Shown: positions 17,798 to 28,836, numbered from the stretch's first letter. The stretch: DNA of 56,371 nucleotides from Paludibacter sp. (GCA_028690665.1 JAQVAV010000020.1:1-56371), one strand, 5' to 3'. Notes: generated by a model from the sequence alone, not told the origin. A program made the numbers and translations.

Positions 17798-20254
17798 ATG
17801 AAACTAAAAGACATTGCCGTATGCCTCGACGTTAAAGCCCAGATTCCTGACGTTGATATTAAGTGGCTGTTGACCGATAGCCGCACACTTTCTTTTCCTG
17901 CCGAAAGTTTGTTTTTTGCAATTGAAACCAAGCGCAATGACGGACATAACTATATTGCCGAATTGTATCGTCAGCAATTGCGTTTTTTTGTTATTGAAAA
18001 ATATCTACCGGAATTTGAAACACTCTCCGATGCTGTTTTTCTGAAAGTTGACAATGTGCTTGAAGCCTTACAAAAAGTAGCAATTTGTAAACGTAATAAA
18101 TTGATTATGCCAGTTGTGGGAATTACCGGCAGTAATGGAAAAACAATTGTAAAGGAATGGCTTTTTCAGCTACTTCAACCTGATTTTTCCATAGTTCGTT
18201 CACCACGCAGCTATAATTCACAAATAGGTGTTCCGCTTTCGGTTTGGGGACTTCAGGACTTTACCCAACTGGGAATATTTGAAGCCGGAATTTCCCAGCT
18301 CGGCGAAATGGAAAAGTTACAACCCATTATACAGCCATCTTTGGGGATATTTACCACTTTGGGAGATGCACATCAGGAAAATTTTCATAGTCTGAAACAA
18401 AAATGCGAAGAAAAACTAAAGCTGTTTAAAGACTCAAAAGTACTTGTTTATTGTTCGGATAACAAGTTGGTGGATATTGCCGTTGTCCAGTCCGGGTTTA
18501 AAGGGATCGTATTCAGCTGGGGATTCAATGAAAATGCCGTTCTGAGAATTGTCGAAAAACAAAAAAATGAGAATAATACCAAACTGACTCTCGCCTTTGA
18601 GAATACAAAATTTGATATTATCATTCCTTTCACCGATGAAGCATCTGTTGAAAATGCAATACATTGTGTGTCGGTTATGCTGAATATGGGCATGACAAGT
18701 TCAACCATTGCCGGGCGGATTGCTTTGCTCGAACCTGTTGCTATGCGCCTCGAAGTGAAAGCGGGAGTACGCAATTGCTTAGTTATCAACGATAGTTATA
18801 ATTCGGATCTGAATTCGTTGGCAATTGCTTTGGATTTTCTCAATCAGCAAGCTGAGGCTAAGAAGCTTCAGCGTACACTTATTTTATCGGATATTTTTCA
18901 AAGCGGGCAAAGTCCCGAGGATTTATACCGTACTGTAGCTGATTTAATTAAAAATAAGAATATTGATCGTTTTATTGGAATTGGTCGTCAGGTTTCATCT
19001 TTTGCTCCTGCATTTGAAGGAATTAAAGCTTCGTTTTTTGATGCGATGGACGATTTTCTGAAAGTTTTTTCGGTATTGGATTTTCAAAATGAGGTTGTTT
19101 TACTGAAAGGAGCAAGAAGTTTTCACTTTGAAGATATTTCCGGAAAGTTAGAACTGATCGCACATGAAACGACCTTAGAAGTAAATTTGAATGCTTTGGT
19201 TGAAAATCTGAATTATTTTCGTTCTAAACTGAAACCAGAAACGAAAGTGATGTCCATGGTAAAAGCTTTTGCTTATGGAAGCGGTTCGGTTGAGGTGGCT
19301 CGTACTTTGCAACATCAGCGTTGCGATTATCTGGCTGTTGCTGTTGCCGATGAAGGGGCCGAACTTCGCCGTGAAGGCATTCGCATTCCTATTATTGTTA
19401 TGAATCCGGAAGCACATGCGTTCGGGGTCATGTTTGACAATAATCTGGAACCTGAGATTTATAGTTTCAGGTTGCTCAAGACTTTCATTAAAGAAGCTGC
19501 GAGCCAGGGAATAACCGATTATCCGATTCATATAAAAATAGATAGTGGAATGCACCGCCTGGGCTTTGAATGGAAAGACATTGAGGAACTTACAGGGATT
19601 CTTCTATCCCAGAATCAGGTAAAAGTCCGTTCTGTATTTTCTCATTTGGCCGGAGCAGATGAAACTCGTTTTGATGATTTCACCCACCAACAAATTGATA
19701 CATTTACCCGTTGTGCCGATCGGATTACGGATGCTTTCCCACATAAAATTTTACGGCATATTTTAAATTCTGCCGGTATCGAACGTTTTTCCGAATATCA
19801 ATTCGATATGGTGCGTCTTGGTATCGGACATTATGGAATAAGTTCTCTGCCGGAGGTAAAATTGAAACAGGTTTGTGCACTTAAAACCATTGTTTTGCAG
19901 CTTAAAAACATAAAGGCCGGAGAAACTGTGGGCTATAGCCGCAACGGGAAAGTGGAAAAAGATAAACGCATTGCAATTATTCCGGTTGGTTATGCCGATG
20001 GTTTTGACCGCAAACTTGGAAATGGAGCAGGCGAAGTATATATAAATGGAAAACGGGCCAAAGTGATAGGCAATGTATCTATGGATTTAACTACAGTTGA
20101 TGTAACCGGAATTGATGTTAATGAAGGAGATGCTGTCGAAGTATTTGGAGATAATATTACAATTACAGAAGTGGCAGGCTGGTTAAAAACTATTCCTTAT
20201 GAAATACTAACAAGTATTTCGAGAAGAGTAAAACGGGTTTATTATCAGGAATAA
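17798..20254 (+). CDS. Bifunctional MurF ligase / alanine racemase
   Basis: An 818-residue fusion. Residues 1 to about 455 are a UDP-N-acetylmuramoyl-tripeptide:D-Ala-D-Ala ligase with the ATP-binding loop GITGSNGKT (108-116). Residues about 460-818 are a PLP-dependent alanine racemase, with the PLP lysine at 489 (VMSMVKAFAYGSG) and the C-terminal PVGYADGFDR and GNVSMDLTTVDVTG motifs. The racemase makes D-Ala and MurF adds D-Ala-D-Ala to the peptidoglycan precursor, so the fusion joins supply and use of D-Ala. This fusion is known in the Bacteroidota and supports the taxonomic placement. A Usp-like gene begins 10 bases after it. Confidence 0.95.
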   Translation: MKLKDIAVCLDVKAQIPDVDIKWLLTDSRTLSFPAESLFFAIETKRNDGHNYIAELYRQQLRFFVIEKYLPEFETLSDAVFLKVDNVLEALQKVAICKRNKLIMPVVGITGSNGKTIVKEWLFQLLQPDFSIVRSPRSYNSQIGVPLSVWGLQDFTQLGIFEAGISQLGEMEKLQPIIQPSLGIFTTLGDAHQENFHSLKQKCEEKLKLFKDSKVLVYCSDNKLVDIAVVQSGFKGIVFSWGFNENAVLRIVEKQKNENNTKLTLAFENTKFDIIIPFTDEASVENAIHCVSVMLNMGMTSSTIAGRIALLEPVAMRLEVKAGVRNCLVINDSYNSDLNSLAIALDFLNQQAEAKKLQRTLILSDIFQSGQSPEDLYRTVADLIKNKNIDRFIGIGRQVSSFAPAFEGIKASFFDAMDDFLKVFSVLDFQNEVVLLKGARSFHFEDISGKLELIAHETTLEVNLNALVENLNYFRSKLKPETKVMSMVKAFAYGSGSVEVARTLQHQRCDYLAVAVADEGAELRREGIRIPIIVMNPEAHAFGVMFDNNLEPEIYSFRLLKTFIKEAASQGITDYPIHIKIDSGMHRLGFEWKDIEELTGILLSQNQVKVRSVFSHLAGADETRFDDFTHQQIDTFTRCADRITDAFPHKILRHILNSAGIERFSEYQFDMVRLGIGHYGISSLPEVKLKQVCALKTIVLQLKNIKAGETVGYSRNGKVEKDKRIAIIPVGYADGFDRKLGNGAGEVYINGKRAKVIGNVSMDLTTVDVTGIDVNEGDAVEVFGDNITITEVAGWLKTIPYEILTSISRRVKRVYYQE

Positions 20255-20263
20255 AAGTATGGT

Positions 20264-21004
20264 ATGATTTTAAGCGTTGTTGAAGATTCAGAATTAGCTG
20301 GAAATTTACTGGTTAGCTCCTCAAAGTTTGCAGCAGAGCTGGATAAATCCTTTGGCGTTTTGTTGTTTGCCAAGGCGAATAATCTGAATACAGATGGTCT
20401 GATAAAAAAGCCTGACTTTGTAAAAAAGGCTGACTTTCAACTCGGAAAGTTATCTGATTATTGTGAGGAAAATGAAATTTCTTTTTTAATTATACAGCTT
20501 TCTGGCAATAAATCTTCTGAAATAAAAAAATGGCTTAAGGCTTGTCGCGAACTTCGTATTCCGTATATTCTGTTTAAGAATAGTTTCTCAGTATTACAAC
20601 TTAAAAAAATAATTGTTCCGGTCACTTTTCTTGAAGAAGAAGTGGAAAAAGCCCAATTTGCAAGTGCATTCGGGCGTTTTTGTCGTGCAGGGGTTATATT
20701 GTTACAGGCAAAAGATTACGGATCGAAGGCAGCCAATAATGTGGCACGTATGGTTGGATTGTTTAAAAAATTCGATTTTAAATATGAAGTCAGAAAAGCC
20801 CTAAAGGATAGCTTTAAGGTAGATAATGAGGCTGTTACATTGTGCGAATCAGAAGATGCCGACCTTTTGATTGTTAGTGCTTCCCGGGAATATGGTCTTG
20901 ATGATATTATTTTCGGCCCGAGGGAACTCCATATCGTCAAAAAATCGGAAACTCCCGTTTTGCTGGTTAATCCACGGGGTGATTTATATGCGTTGTGCGA
21001 TTAA
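20264..21004 (+). CDS. Universal-stress-protein-like cytoplasmic protein
   Basis: A 246-residue soluble protein. The C-terminal third (DADLLIVSASREYGLDDIIFGPRELHIVKKSETPVLLVNPR, spanning about residues 200-240) resembles the end of a Usp domain, where the G-x9-G(S/T)xP pattern is replaced by a looser version. The N-terminal half is weakly similar to a second, degenerate Usp fold. It begins 10 bases after murF-alr, so it is in the same transcript. Usp proteins are nucleotide-binding stress factors; the precise role is unknown, and the missing nucleotide-loop glycines suggest a non-ATP-binding member. Confidence 0.55.
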   Translation: MILSVVEDSELAGNLLVSSSKFAAELDKSFGVLLFAKANNLNTDGLIKKPDFVKKADFQLGKLSDYCEENEISFLIIQLSGNKSSEIKKWLKACRELRIPYILFKNSFSVLQLKKIIVPVTFLEEEVEKAQFASAFGRFCRAGVILLQAKDYGSKAANNVARMVGLFKKFDFKYEVRKALKDSFKVDNEAVTLCESEDADLLIVSASREYGLDDIIFGPRELHIVKKSETPVLLVNPRGDLYALCD

Positions 21005-21169
21005 TGCAGTGTCCACTGTCATATTTTCAACAGTACGAATGTTTGAGTCTGTCATTATGCCATAATTTATGTCATAAAAAAGTTTTTACTGTCTTTGGCA
21101 GAATTATTGTCAAAAACAGGAACATATAAATGATATATATTAAACAGAAACTATATTTTTTCAATTAAT

Positions 21170-21748
21170 ATGAAGAAACAAAAACATGATGAGAATGTTC
21201 CTGAGCAGGAAGAAATTATGAATGATGTTGAAAATCAGCCGACGGAAAATAATAATGAGAATACAGAATCTTCTGAAAGAACTGCGGAACAAATCGTTGA
21301 TGACCTCGAAGTTATGACTCAAAAGTGTTCGGAGTTGAACGATAAAAATCTTCGTTTGATGGCCGAGTTTGATAACTATCGTAAACGTACACTGAAAGAA
21401 CGCTCGGAATTGATTAAAACAGCCGGTGAGAACATTTTAGTAAATATGCTTCCTTTGGTAGATGATTTTGAACGTGCGCTTAAAGCTATGGAAACATCGG
21501 AAGATATTAATGCTGTAAAAGATGGCGTTGATTTAATTTACAATAAGTTTATTGCATTTCTGACTCAAAACGGAGTAAAGGAAATTCCAACGGAAAATGA
21601 AGCGTTTGATACTGATTTACATGAAGCAATAACAACTTTCCCTGCTCCGGATGAAGCTATGAAAGGAAAAATTATTGATTGTGTATCAAAAGGTTATACT
21701 TTGAATGAAAAAGTAATTCGCTTTGCTAAAGTTGTTGTGGGAGAATAA
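21170..21748 (+). CDS. grpE: GrpE nucleotide-exchange factor
   Basis: A 192-residue protein with an acidic, low-complexity N-terminus (about 1-45), a long coiled-coil (about 45-90, containing RLMAEFDNYRKRTLKER) and the GrpE head with NMLPLVDDFERAL, GVDLIYNKF and the C-terminal GYTLNEKVIRFAKVVV. GrpE releases ADP from DnaK. dnaJ follows 75 bases later on the same strand, the usual pair. dnaK is not in the window. Confidence 0.96.
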   Translation: MKKQKHDENVPEQEEIMNDVENQPTENNNENTESSERTAEQIVDDLEVMTQKCSELNDKNLRLMAEFDNYRKRTLKERSELIKTAGENILVNMLPLVDDFERALKAMETSEDINAVKDGVDLIYNKFIAFLTQNGVKEIPTENEAFDTDLHEAITTFPAPDEAMKGKIIDCVSKGYTLNEKVIRFAKVVVGE

Positions 21749-21823
21749 GATTAGGAATTAAGATAATAATAAAGTCAATGATGCTAATATGATTAGCGCA
21801 TTGGCTTATTGGTATATTAAGCT

Positions 21824-22975
21824 ATGGCAAAAAGAGATTTTTACGAAATATTAGGTGTCTCTAAATCAGCAACTGCGGATGAGATAAAAAAAGCGTATCG
21901 AAAAAAGGCGATTCAATTCCACCCGGATAAAAATCCAGGGGACAAGCAAGCCGAGGAGAACTTCAAAGAAGCAGCTGAAGCTTATGAAGTTTTGAGCGAT
22001 CCTCAAAAACGTCAGCGTTACGATCAGTTTGGACATGCAGGTGTTGGCAGTGCTGCTTCCGGAGGCGGATTTGGTGGAGCTGGAATGAGCATGGATGATA
22101 TTTTCTCTCACTTTGGAGATATTTTTGGTGGTCATTTTGGCGGTTTCGGTGGATTTGGCGGTAGCAGTTCACGGGGACAAAGAGTTCGCAAAGGTTCAGA
22201 CCTTCGTGTGAAAGTAAAATTGAATCTTAACGAAATTGCCGCAGGCGTTGAAAAGAAAATCAAAGTAAAAAAATTAGTAATATGTTCACATTGTAATGGT
22301 ACTGGCGCTGCGCATGGTTCACAGCCTGTTACCTGTACAACTTGTCATGGAACCGGGCGTGTAACGCGTGTTCAACAGACAATTCTGGGCCAAATGCAAA
22401 CTGCAACAGACTGTCCTACCTGTGGAGGAGAAGGTACTATTGTAAGAGATAAATGTCCCCATTGTGCGGGAGAAGGTGTTGTACGTGAAGATGAAGTGAT
22501 AACCATTAATATTCCGGCAGGTGTCATGGAGGGTATGCAACTCTCAATGAGTGGTAAAGGTAATGCAGCGCGTCGGGGTGGTGTGAATGGAGATTTACTC
22601 GTACTAATCGAAGAGGAAGCCCACCCGGAACTAATCAGAGATGAAAACGATCTGATATATAATCTTTTGCTTCCGTTTACTACTGCGATTTTAGGTGGAT
22701 CTGTCGAAGTCCCTACTGTGGATGGAAAAGTGAAAGTAAGTATTAATCCGGGAACTCAACCGGGCAAAGTTTTACGTCTGAGAGGTAAAGGTCTTCCAAG
22801 TGTAAATCGTTATGGAACCGGCGATTTATTGGTAAATGTAGGCGTTTATATTCCGGAGACTTTAAATAAGGAAGAAAAATCAATGATTGAGAAACTTTCA
22901 GAGTCGGACAATATAAAGCCCGGACATTCGGCTTCTCATGATTTTTTTTCAAGATTTAGAAATATGTTTGAATAA
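21824..22975 (+). CDS. dnaJ: Chaperone DnaJ (type I Hsp40)
   Basis: A 383-residue protein with all type I parts: J domain (1-70, HPD at HFHPDKN equivalent), a Gly/Phe-rich linker (about 72-125), four CxxCxGxG zinc repeats ([32 protein letters not shown]) around 150-225, and the two C-terminal beta domains. It stimulates DnaK ATPase and delivers substrates. It is paired with grpE. Confidence 0.97.
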   Translation: MAKRDFYEILGVSKSATADEIKKAYRKKAIQFHPDKNPGDKQAEENFKEAAEAYEVLSDPQKRQRYDQFGHAGVGSAASGGGFGGAGMSMDDIFSHFGDIFGGHFGGFGGFGGSSSRGQRVRKGSDLRVKVKLNLNEIAAGVEKKIKVKKLVICSHCNGTGAAHGSQPVTCTTCHGTGRVTRVQQTILGQMQTATDCPTCGGEGTIVRDKCPHCAGEGVVREDEVITINIPAGVMEGMQLSMSGKGNAARRGGVNGDLLVLIEEEAHPELIRDENDLIYNLLLPFTTAILGGSVEVPTVDGKVKVSINPGTQPGKVLRLRGKGLPSVNRYGTGDLLVNVGVYIPETLNKEEKSMIEKLSESDNIKPGHSASHDFFSRFRNMFE

Positions 22976-23366
22976 ATGAAAATGAGGATGTTATTTACTT
23001 TTCCATAGATGTCCGGATAAAAAAATCGGTATATGTGCCAAAAATAGTTGGTGAAATTTCTGTAAGTCACTGATTATTTGCAAAAAATACAAAGTTTATT
23101 GAAACAAATTTCAGTAAACTTTTTTTGTATATAAAAAACACGAAAATTGAGATGTCGGAGCTCAGTAAAGACTGAACTTATCTTGACTTTTAAATCAAGG
23201 CAGAATTAACGAGTATAATATTCCCTTTTCAGACAGAAAATACAGAAAATACAGATTTTATTCTCTACAGATTTCTGTAATCCTGATTCTATCGAGGAAT
23301 CTTTTGTCTTATTTTTCTAATCTTTATTGAAACAAAGAATTACTACGAAAAGTCAAGACGAGTTCA
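22976..23366. other. Gene-free stretch between dnaJ and the convergent TPR gene
   Basis: About 390 bases of AT-rich sequence after the dnaJ stop. No open frame of note, no repeat shared with other parts of the window, and no promoter pointing to a gene were seen. Confidence 0.6.
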
Positions 23367-23410
23367 CTATAAAAAAAACCGTGAGTTTATACTCACGGTT
23401 TTTTTTATAG
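23367..23410. terminator. Bidirectional terminator between dnaJ and TPR gene
   Basis: A perfect 20-bp inverted repeat with a 4-nt loop (core ACCGTGAGT / ACTCACGGT), with an A-run on the left and a T-run on the right. It can stop transcripts from either side and lies 14 bases past the stop of the minus-strand TPR gene. Confidence 0.92.
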
Positions 23411-23423
23411 TCTTAATTTAAAA

Positions 23424-24656
23424 TTATTCATTCATTTCTTTATCTATAGCTTCATATTCTTTATCCATTTTTAGACGGTAATACAAATTTTTCAAAGTGC
23501 GTTTGTATTCGATTTCTTTAGGATTAAGTTCAACTGCTTTTTTGAAATAAGGAATTGATTTGGCAAATTCTGCATCTGCAAGTTTTTTGGCTGCATTATA
23601 TTTTACATTGTCTTTGATGTCATTTGCTGCATCTGCCATTTTTACTGCGTTATTGAAAACTAAACGTCCCAAACCGGCATGTGCTTCTGCTAGTGTTGGG
23701 TCTAGTTCAAGTGCTTTCTGGAAGTCTTTACGGGCATCTTCTGTATTGCCAAGGCTCTCGTCCAAATTTCCTTTTACAAAACGATATTGAGCCATATTTG
23801 GTTCACTTTCAATTGCTTTATCAAGATATACAATTGCTTCTTTAGGATGGCTTGAATAAATGTAATAATTAATCAGATTTTGGAGAAACCACGCTTCTTT
23901 CGGATATTTTTCAAAACCTTTTTTTAGAACTGTTATAGCATCAGTAGTATCCTTTTTGTTCATGTACTGTTCATAGAGTAACTGATGTACTAATACCTCT
24001 TCGTATCCATCATCACACATATCTTTGTAGTAGGCAATTGCTTTGTCTGAATCTCCTGCCTGAACACATGCATAAGCAGTATAATATTTTACAATCAGAT
24101 AAGTTGAGTCTGTTGTACTTAACTTTTCTGTTTGCATCATAGGGAGTTTGGGAATTCCCAGATAAGTTTCAAATGTTTTGATAGTTCCGGGATAGTCATT
24201 CTTTTCGAAAAGGAAGGCTCCGTAAGCAAAAAGATTTTGTTGAGTAGTAAAGTATTCTTTAATTTTTTCTTTTATATCTTTCTGATATTTAGGCTTAATT
24301 TTGCCTTTTTTGTCAGGGAGACTATCTAATTTGTAAGCATTCAGAAAGTAATCATAAGATTCAAGAAGAGCTTCTCCTTTTGTCTGAGTGTCTTTATCTT
24401 CTAGTTTTCCTTTAGTGTATTGCTGGGTTAATAAGGCTTCATTCTGTTTGTAGCCAATTAGTCCTGCAGTATACCAGGTCTTAGCATCATCCTTGGTAGT
24501 AGGATCAGTCAATGCCGGTTTGATTGCTTCGCGGGCACCAGAAAAATCGGGTGTTTCCGATAAAATTTTATTCTTTGCTATTGATACATTTTTTTTCTGA
24601 GCAAATCCGGCTGAAATACTCAGAATTAGAATCATGGATAAAATAACTTTTTTCAT
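23424..24656 (-). CDS. Exported tetratricopeptide-repeat protein
   Basis: A 410-residue protein with a signal peptide (about 1-20, ILSISAGFAQKK). TPR helices run through most of the rest: clear repeats at about 205-240 (ACVQAGDSDKAIAYYKDM), 255-285, 290-325 (YRFVKGNLDESLGNTEDARKDFQ, with consensus Gly/Ala spacing), 325-345 and 370-400. TPR proteins act as protein-protein scaffolds, here in the periplasm or on the outer membrane. It follows gyrA by 70 bases with only a hairpin between, so it may be partly co-transcribed; the partner is unknown. Confidence 0.8.
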   Translation of the reverse strand: MKKVILSMILILSISAGFAQKKNVSIAKNKILSETPDFSGAREAIKPALTDPTTKDDAKTWYTAGLIGYKQNEALLTQQYTKGKLEDKDTQTKGEALLESYDYFLNAYKLDSLPDKKGKIKPKYQKDIKEKIKEYFTTQQNLFAYGAFLFEKNDYPGTIKTFETYLGIPKLPMMQTEKLSTTDSTYLIVKYYTAYACVQAGDSDKAIAYYKDMCDDGYEEVLVHQLLYEQYMNKKDTTDAITVLKKGFEKYPKEAWFLQNLINYYIYSSHPKEAIVYLDKAIESEPNMAQYRFVKGNLDESLGNTEDARKDFQKALELDPTLAEAHAGLGRLVFNNAVKMADAANDIKDNVKYNAAKKLADAEFAKSIPYFKKAVELNPKEIEYKRTLKNLYYRLKMDKEYEAIDKEMNE

Positions 24657-24694
24657 GATAATTTTAACTTTATATTTGTTTGTTAGTAAGTATA

Positions 24695-24718
24695 CAGGCC
24701 GGGCATAACTCCGGCCTG
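24695..24718. terminator. GC-rich hairpin between gyrA and the TPR gene
   Basis: CAGGCCGG (24695-24702) pairs with CCGGCCTG (24711-24718), 8-nt loop. It is just past the gyrA stop, but on the minus strand it is followed by TATACTTAC rather than a U-run, so it is a weak terminator or a processing/attenuation site. Confidence 0.5.
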
Positions 24719-24728
24719 CTGTTTTTAT

Positions 24729-27299
24729 TTATTCTTCTGCGTTTACAGGTGTGTCTTCCGATTGATTTTCAGCAGCCTCGTTACCGCTTTCCAATACGGT
24801 TTGTTCATCAATGTTTTCTGTATTTTCTTCTTCACTTTCTGACATTACCTTCGTAACAGATGCAATTTCATCGTTACGTTTTTCGAGGTTTATCAGGCGA
24901 ACTCCCTGAGTTGCCCTACCCATTACACGAACATCGGCAACTTTCAAACGTATGGTAATACCTGACTTGTTAATGATCATAAGGTCGTTATCATCATTTA
25001 CATTTTTAATAGATACAAGTTTACCTGTTTTATCGCTAATATTCATGGTTTTTACACCTTTGCCACCACGATTCGTTATGCGATATACCGGTTCTCCGTC
25101 TTCATCATCCAGATTGGTACGCTTACCGTAACCCTGTTGAGAAACAACCATGACAGTTTCATTGGTATCCTTCGATACACATATCATGCCAACCACTTCA
25201 TCGCCATCATTGTCAAGTTCCATGCCTCGAACACCCGTTGCCGTTCTTCCCATTTCACGTACTTTAGATTCGTGGAACCGGATGGCCCGGCCGTTTTTAT
25301 TGGCCATAAGGATCTCAGAATCTCCATCTGTCAGTCGTACCTGGATTACCTGATCGTCTTCGCGGATCGTTATCGCGTTTACGCCATTTTGGCGTGGACG
25401 GGAGTATGCCTCAAGCGATGTTTTTTTGATAACTCCGTTTTTGGTACAGAAAACTAAATAATGTGAGTTGTTATATTCTGCATCATCCAAACCTTTTACG
25501 CGGATGAATGCATTGACTTTATCATCTGAGTCTATATTCAATAGATTTTGTATAGCCCGACCTTTTGAGTTTTTACTTCCTTCCGGAATTTCATAAACTT
25601 TAAGCCAGTAGCAACGCCCTTTTTGAGTAAAGAATAGCATTGTATTGTGCATAGAAGCCGGGTAAATGTATTCTATAAAATCTTCATCACGGGAATCACT
25701 TCCTTTTGAACCTACTCCGCCGCGGTTCTGAGCCCGGAACTCGGATAGTGCTGTTCGTTTAATATATCCGAGATGTGAAATGGTAATGATCATATCGTCG
25801 TCGGCATAGAAGTCTTCCGGATTAAATTCTTCTGAAGCATAAACAATTTCTGTACGGCGTGAATCACCATATTTCTCTTTAACTTCTGTCAGCTCATCTT
25901 TTATAATTTGCATACGAAGTTCTATTTTTTCAAGAATTTCTTTTAAGTGTGCAATCAACGCTAAAACATCCTGGTATTCTGCACGTAGTTTATCTTGTTC
26001 CATGCCTGTAAGCTGGCGAAGACGCATTTCAACAATAGCTCTGGACTGAATTTCAGATAACGCGAAACGTTCCATTAAACGGGCGCGTGCTTCATCGGGA
26101 GTTTTAGAATCGCGAATAATTTGAATAGCTTCATCTAAATTATCCAAAATAATCATAAACCCTTCCAGTAAATGAGCACGTTTCTCAGCTTCTCCAAGTT
26201 CAAATTGTGTTCTGCGGGTTACAACTTCGTGGCGATGTTTTACAAAATAATGAATCAGTTCTTTTAGATTCAATAAACGGGGGCGACCATCAACCAAAGC
26301 TATATTGTTAACGCTGAAGGATGATTGTAAGGCTGTCATTTTGAATAGTTTGTTCAATACGACATTTGAATTGGCATCGCGCTTAACGTCAATTACAATA
26401 CGCATACCTTCACGGTCAGACTCGTCGTTAATATGAGCAATTCCCTCAATTCTTTTATCTTCAACCAAAGAAACGATAGACTTTATCAGTTCCAGTTTAT
26501 TGATCATGTAGGGAATCTCGTTTATAACAATTTTATCACGTCCTGATGCATCAGTCTCGATTTCAACTTTTGAACGGACCACAACACGTCCGCGTCCCGT
26601 TTCGAAAGCCTCTTTTACACCTGCATACCCGTATATAATACCCCCGGTAGGAAAATCAGGAGCTTTAATATATTTGATGAGTTCAGATATCTCAATTTCG
26701 TTATTATTAATGTAAGCAATTGTTGCATCCACTGCTTCCGACAAGTTGTGCGGTGCCATGTTGGTTGCCATACCTACAGCAATACCAGACGATCCGTTAA
26801 TAAGTAAATTCGGAATTCGGGTTGGAAGTACAACCGGTTCTTTCAGAGTGTCGTCAAAATTTAATTGGAAATCAACCGTTTCTTTGTTAATGTCTACCAA
26901 CATATCTTCTGAAAGCCGGCGAAGACGGGCTTCGGTGTAACGCATGGCAGCCGGGCTGTCACCATCAATAGAGCCAAAATTTCCCTGTCCATCAACCAAC
27001 GGATAACGCATTGCCCAAGGTTGGGCCATACGTACCAAAGTACCATATATGGATGAATCGCCATGTGGGTGATATTTACCCATTACTTCTCCGACAATTC
27101 TGGCTGATTTTTTATAAGGTTTGTCTGAATTATTGCCCAATTCGTTCATTCCGAAAAGTACACGGCGGTGAACAGGTTTAAATCCGTCACGTACATCGGG
27201 CAATGCACGTGAAACGATCACCGACATAGAGTAGTCGATGTACGAAGACTTCATTTCTTCGTCGATATTAACCTTGATAATTCTGTCTTGATCAATCAT
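24729..27299 (-). CDS. gyrA: DNA gyrase subunit A
   Basis: An 856-residue protein of normal length. The N-terminal breakage-reunion domain has the catalytic Tyr121 in [10 protein letters not shown] and the quinolone region [11 protein letters not shown] with Ser82 (E. coli Ser83) and Gly86 (E. coli Asp87). The C-terminal beta-pinwheel has repeated blades and a GyrA-box-like NRGGKG, which separates gyrase from topoisomerase IV ParC. An acidic tail rich in Glu ends the protein. It introduces negative supercoils together with GyrB, which is not in the window. Confidence 0.96.
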   Translation of the reverse strand: MIDQDRIIKVNIDEEMKSSYIDYSMSVIVSRALPDVRDGFKPVHRRVLFGMNELGNNSDKPYKKSARIVGEVMGKYHPHGDSSIYGTLVRMAQPWAMRYPLVDGQGNFGSIDGDSPAAMRYTEARLRRLSEDMLVDINKETVDFQLNFDDTLKEPVVLPTRIPNLLINGSSGIAVGMATNMAPHNLSEAVDATIAYINNNEIEISELIKYIKAPDFPTGGIIYGYAGVKEAFETGRGRVVVRSKVEIETDASGRDKIVINEIPYMINKLELIKSIVSLVEDKRIEGIAHINDESDREGMRIVIDVKRDANSNVVLNKLFKMTALQSSFSVNNIALVDGRPRLLNLKELIHYFVKHRHEVVTRRTQFELGEAEKRAHLLEGFMIILDNLDEAIQIIRDSKTPDEARARLMERFALSEIQSRAIVEMRLRQLTGMEQDKLRAEYQDVLALIAHLKEILEKIELRMQIIKDELTEVKEKYGDSRRTEIVYASEEFNPEDFYADDDMIITISHLGYIKRTALSEFRAQNRGGVGSKGSDSRDEDFIEYIYPASMHNTMLFFTQKGRCYWLKVYEIPEGSKNSKGRAIQNLLNIDSDDKVNAFIRVKGLDDAEYNNSHYLVFCTKNGVIKKTSLEAYSRPRQNGVNAITIREDDQVIQVRLTDGDSEILMANKNGRAIRFHESKVREMGRTATGVRGMELDNDGDEVVGMICVSKDTNETVMVVSQQGYGKRTNLDDEDGEPVYRITNRGGKGVKTMNISDKTGKLVSIKNVNDDNDLMIINKSGITIRLKVADVRVMGRATQGVRLINLEKRNDEIASVTKVMSESEEENTENIDEQTVLESGNEAAENQSEDTPVNAEE

Positions 27300-27826
27300 C
27301 TATCTTTAATATTTTTACTGTCAAAAAATCGCACTAAATTAGTGCTTTTTCTCCGATTTTACAATAGTTTTTGTAAAAAAATAATACCCTGAAAATGACT
27401 GAAATACTGCTTATGAGAAGGTGTTAGGAACAGACTGATACGGTTCTTTGGACTACTAAATATGAAATTGTTGAATATGTATGTATAAGGTGTAAAAATA
27501 ATAGTTATTTAATAGACCGAAATATCTTATGCCGTTTGTTATATATTGGAACAGACTTCAATTTTTATTTCAATGATAGTTATGTATAGAATCATTTTCC
27601 ATAGGAGTTGCTCTGCAAAACTTGGGGAGGTGGATAATCAGATTTCATTATAAATTATATTCAAAACTCAGTATCGAATAAAAACGTTTGATAGTTAAAA
27701 ATGATAGTAAAGTTGTTAATAATAAACTGTTTGGAGGAATAATCAGTATATTTGCAAAGTTATAAGTAACTGTGTGAATTTTTATATTCCTTTTATAGAA
27801 GTCTGCATAAAAATCAATAAGCAAGT
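27300..27826. other. Divergent intergenic region gyrA / GSCFA gene
   Basis: 527 bases without a gene. A 15-base palindrome GCACTAAATTAGTGC (27331-27345) lies 32 bases before the gyrA start, in its leader, with T-runs on both sides, so it could form a small hairpin in the gyrA leader. A TATATTTG at 27747-27754 is a likely -7 element for the plus-strand gene at 27827. The middle is featureless AT-rich sequence. Confidence 0.55.
27747..27754 (+). promoter_or_regulatory. Candidate -7 element of the GSCFA gene
   Basis: TATATTTG matches TAnnTTTG, 73 bases before the start codon. A TTTG at 27730-27733 is only 13 bases upstream, too close for a standard -33. Confidence 0.45.
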
Positions 27827-28777
27827 ATGTTTAGATCTGTAGTACAAATTCCTTCTTATCCGGAAAAAATAAGTTATGAACACAATATTATGTCATTAGG
27901 ATCGTGTTTCTCTGAAAATATTGGTATGAAACTTCAGTCGGCATATTTTTCTATTGATATTAATCCATTTGGAATATTGTTTAATCCGGTTTCAATCAAA
28001 AATTGTATAGAAAAACTTATTAAAAATAATGCTTTTGTTGAAAAAGATTTATTTAAACATCAATCTCTATGGGGTAGTTTTTATCATAGTACATTATTTT
28101 CTGCCACATCCCCTGAAGTTTGTTTAAAAAATATCAACGAAAGGTTTGAAAAGGGACATGAAAATCTAGAAAAAGCAAATTTTTTATTAATTACTTTTGG
28201 TACAGCCTGGATTTTTGAACATAAGGAAACAAATACTGTGGTGACGAATTGTCATAAATTGCCTGCTTCAAACTTTGTTAGAAGACGGTTATCCGTTGAC
28301 GAAATTGTGAGTGAGTATATTGCGTTGTTTCATAAGCTGCATATATTATATCCAACGTTGAAGATTATACTTACTGTAAGCCCTGTCCGGCATTGGAAAG
28401 ATGGGGCAAATGATAATAATCTGAGTAAAAGCATATTGCTTCTTGCTGTTGACAAGATTCAATCTCTGTTTGAGCATGTATTTTATTTTCCTGCTTATGA
28501 AATTATGATGGATGAATTGAGGGATTACAGGTTTTATGATAAAGATATGTTTCATCCATCCGAAGTGGCAATTGATTATATCTGGCAACGTTTTTCAGAG
28601 ACATTTTTTAGTCAGAAAACCTTGCAACTGAAAAAAAAACTTGAAAATATAAGACAACAAACAGAACACCGACCGATTCATCCGGATACTATTGAACATA
28701 GCTATTTTATGTATATGCTAGAGCAGCAGAAGGCCCAATTGAAGCAGCAATATCCTTTTCTTGCAGGCAGAATATAA
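27827..28777 (+). CDS. GSCFA-domain protein
   Basis: A 316-residue protein with the family signature SLGSCFSENIG (about residues 24-34), which names the GSCFA family, followed by NPFGILFNP, WGSFYHSTLFSAT, ITFGTAWIF, and SPVRHWKDG. The family belongs to the wider SGNH/GDSL group; the Ser in the GSCF motif and a C-terminal Asp-x-x-His (DMFHPS) are the likely catalytic residues. There is no signal peptide, so it is cytoplasmic. The substrate is not known. It is a single gene with its own terminator. Confidence 0.85.
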   Translation: MFRSVVQIPSYPEKISYEHNIMSLGSCFSENIGMKLQSAYFSIDINPFGILFNPVSIKNCIEKLIKNNAFVEKDLFKHQSLWGSFYHSTLFSATSPEVCLKNINERFEKGHENLEKANFLLITFGTAWIFEHKETNTVVTNCHKLPASNFVRRRLSVDEIVSEYIALFHKLHILYPTLKIILTVSPVRHWKDGANDNNLSKSILLLAVDKIQSLFEHVFYFPAYEIMMDELRDYRFYDKDMFHPSEVAIDYIWQRFSETFFSQKTLQLKKKLENIRQQTEHRPIHPDTIEHSYFMYMLEQQKAQLKQQYPFLAGRI

Positions 28778-28778
28778 A

Positions 28779-28810
28779 AAACTCCCTGATAAAATTTTAT
28801 CAGGGAGTTT
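28779..28810. terminator. Terminator between GSCFA gene and exuT
   Basis: AAACTCCCTGATAAAA and TTTTATCAGGGAGTTT form a perfect 32-base palindrome directly after the plus-strand stop. It also lies about 25 bases past the end of the minus-strand transporter gene. Confidence 0.85.
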
Positions 28811-28836
28811 GCCGATTAAAAAAGACTATCAAACTA

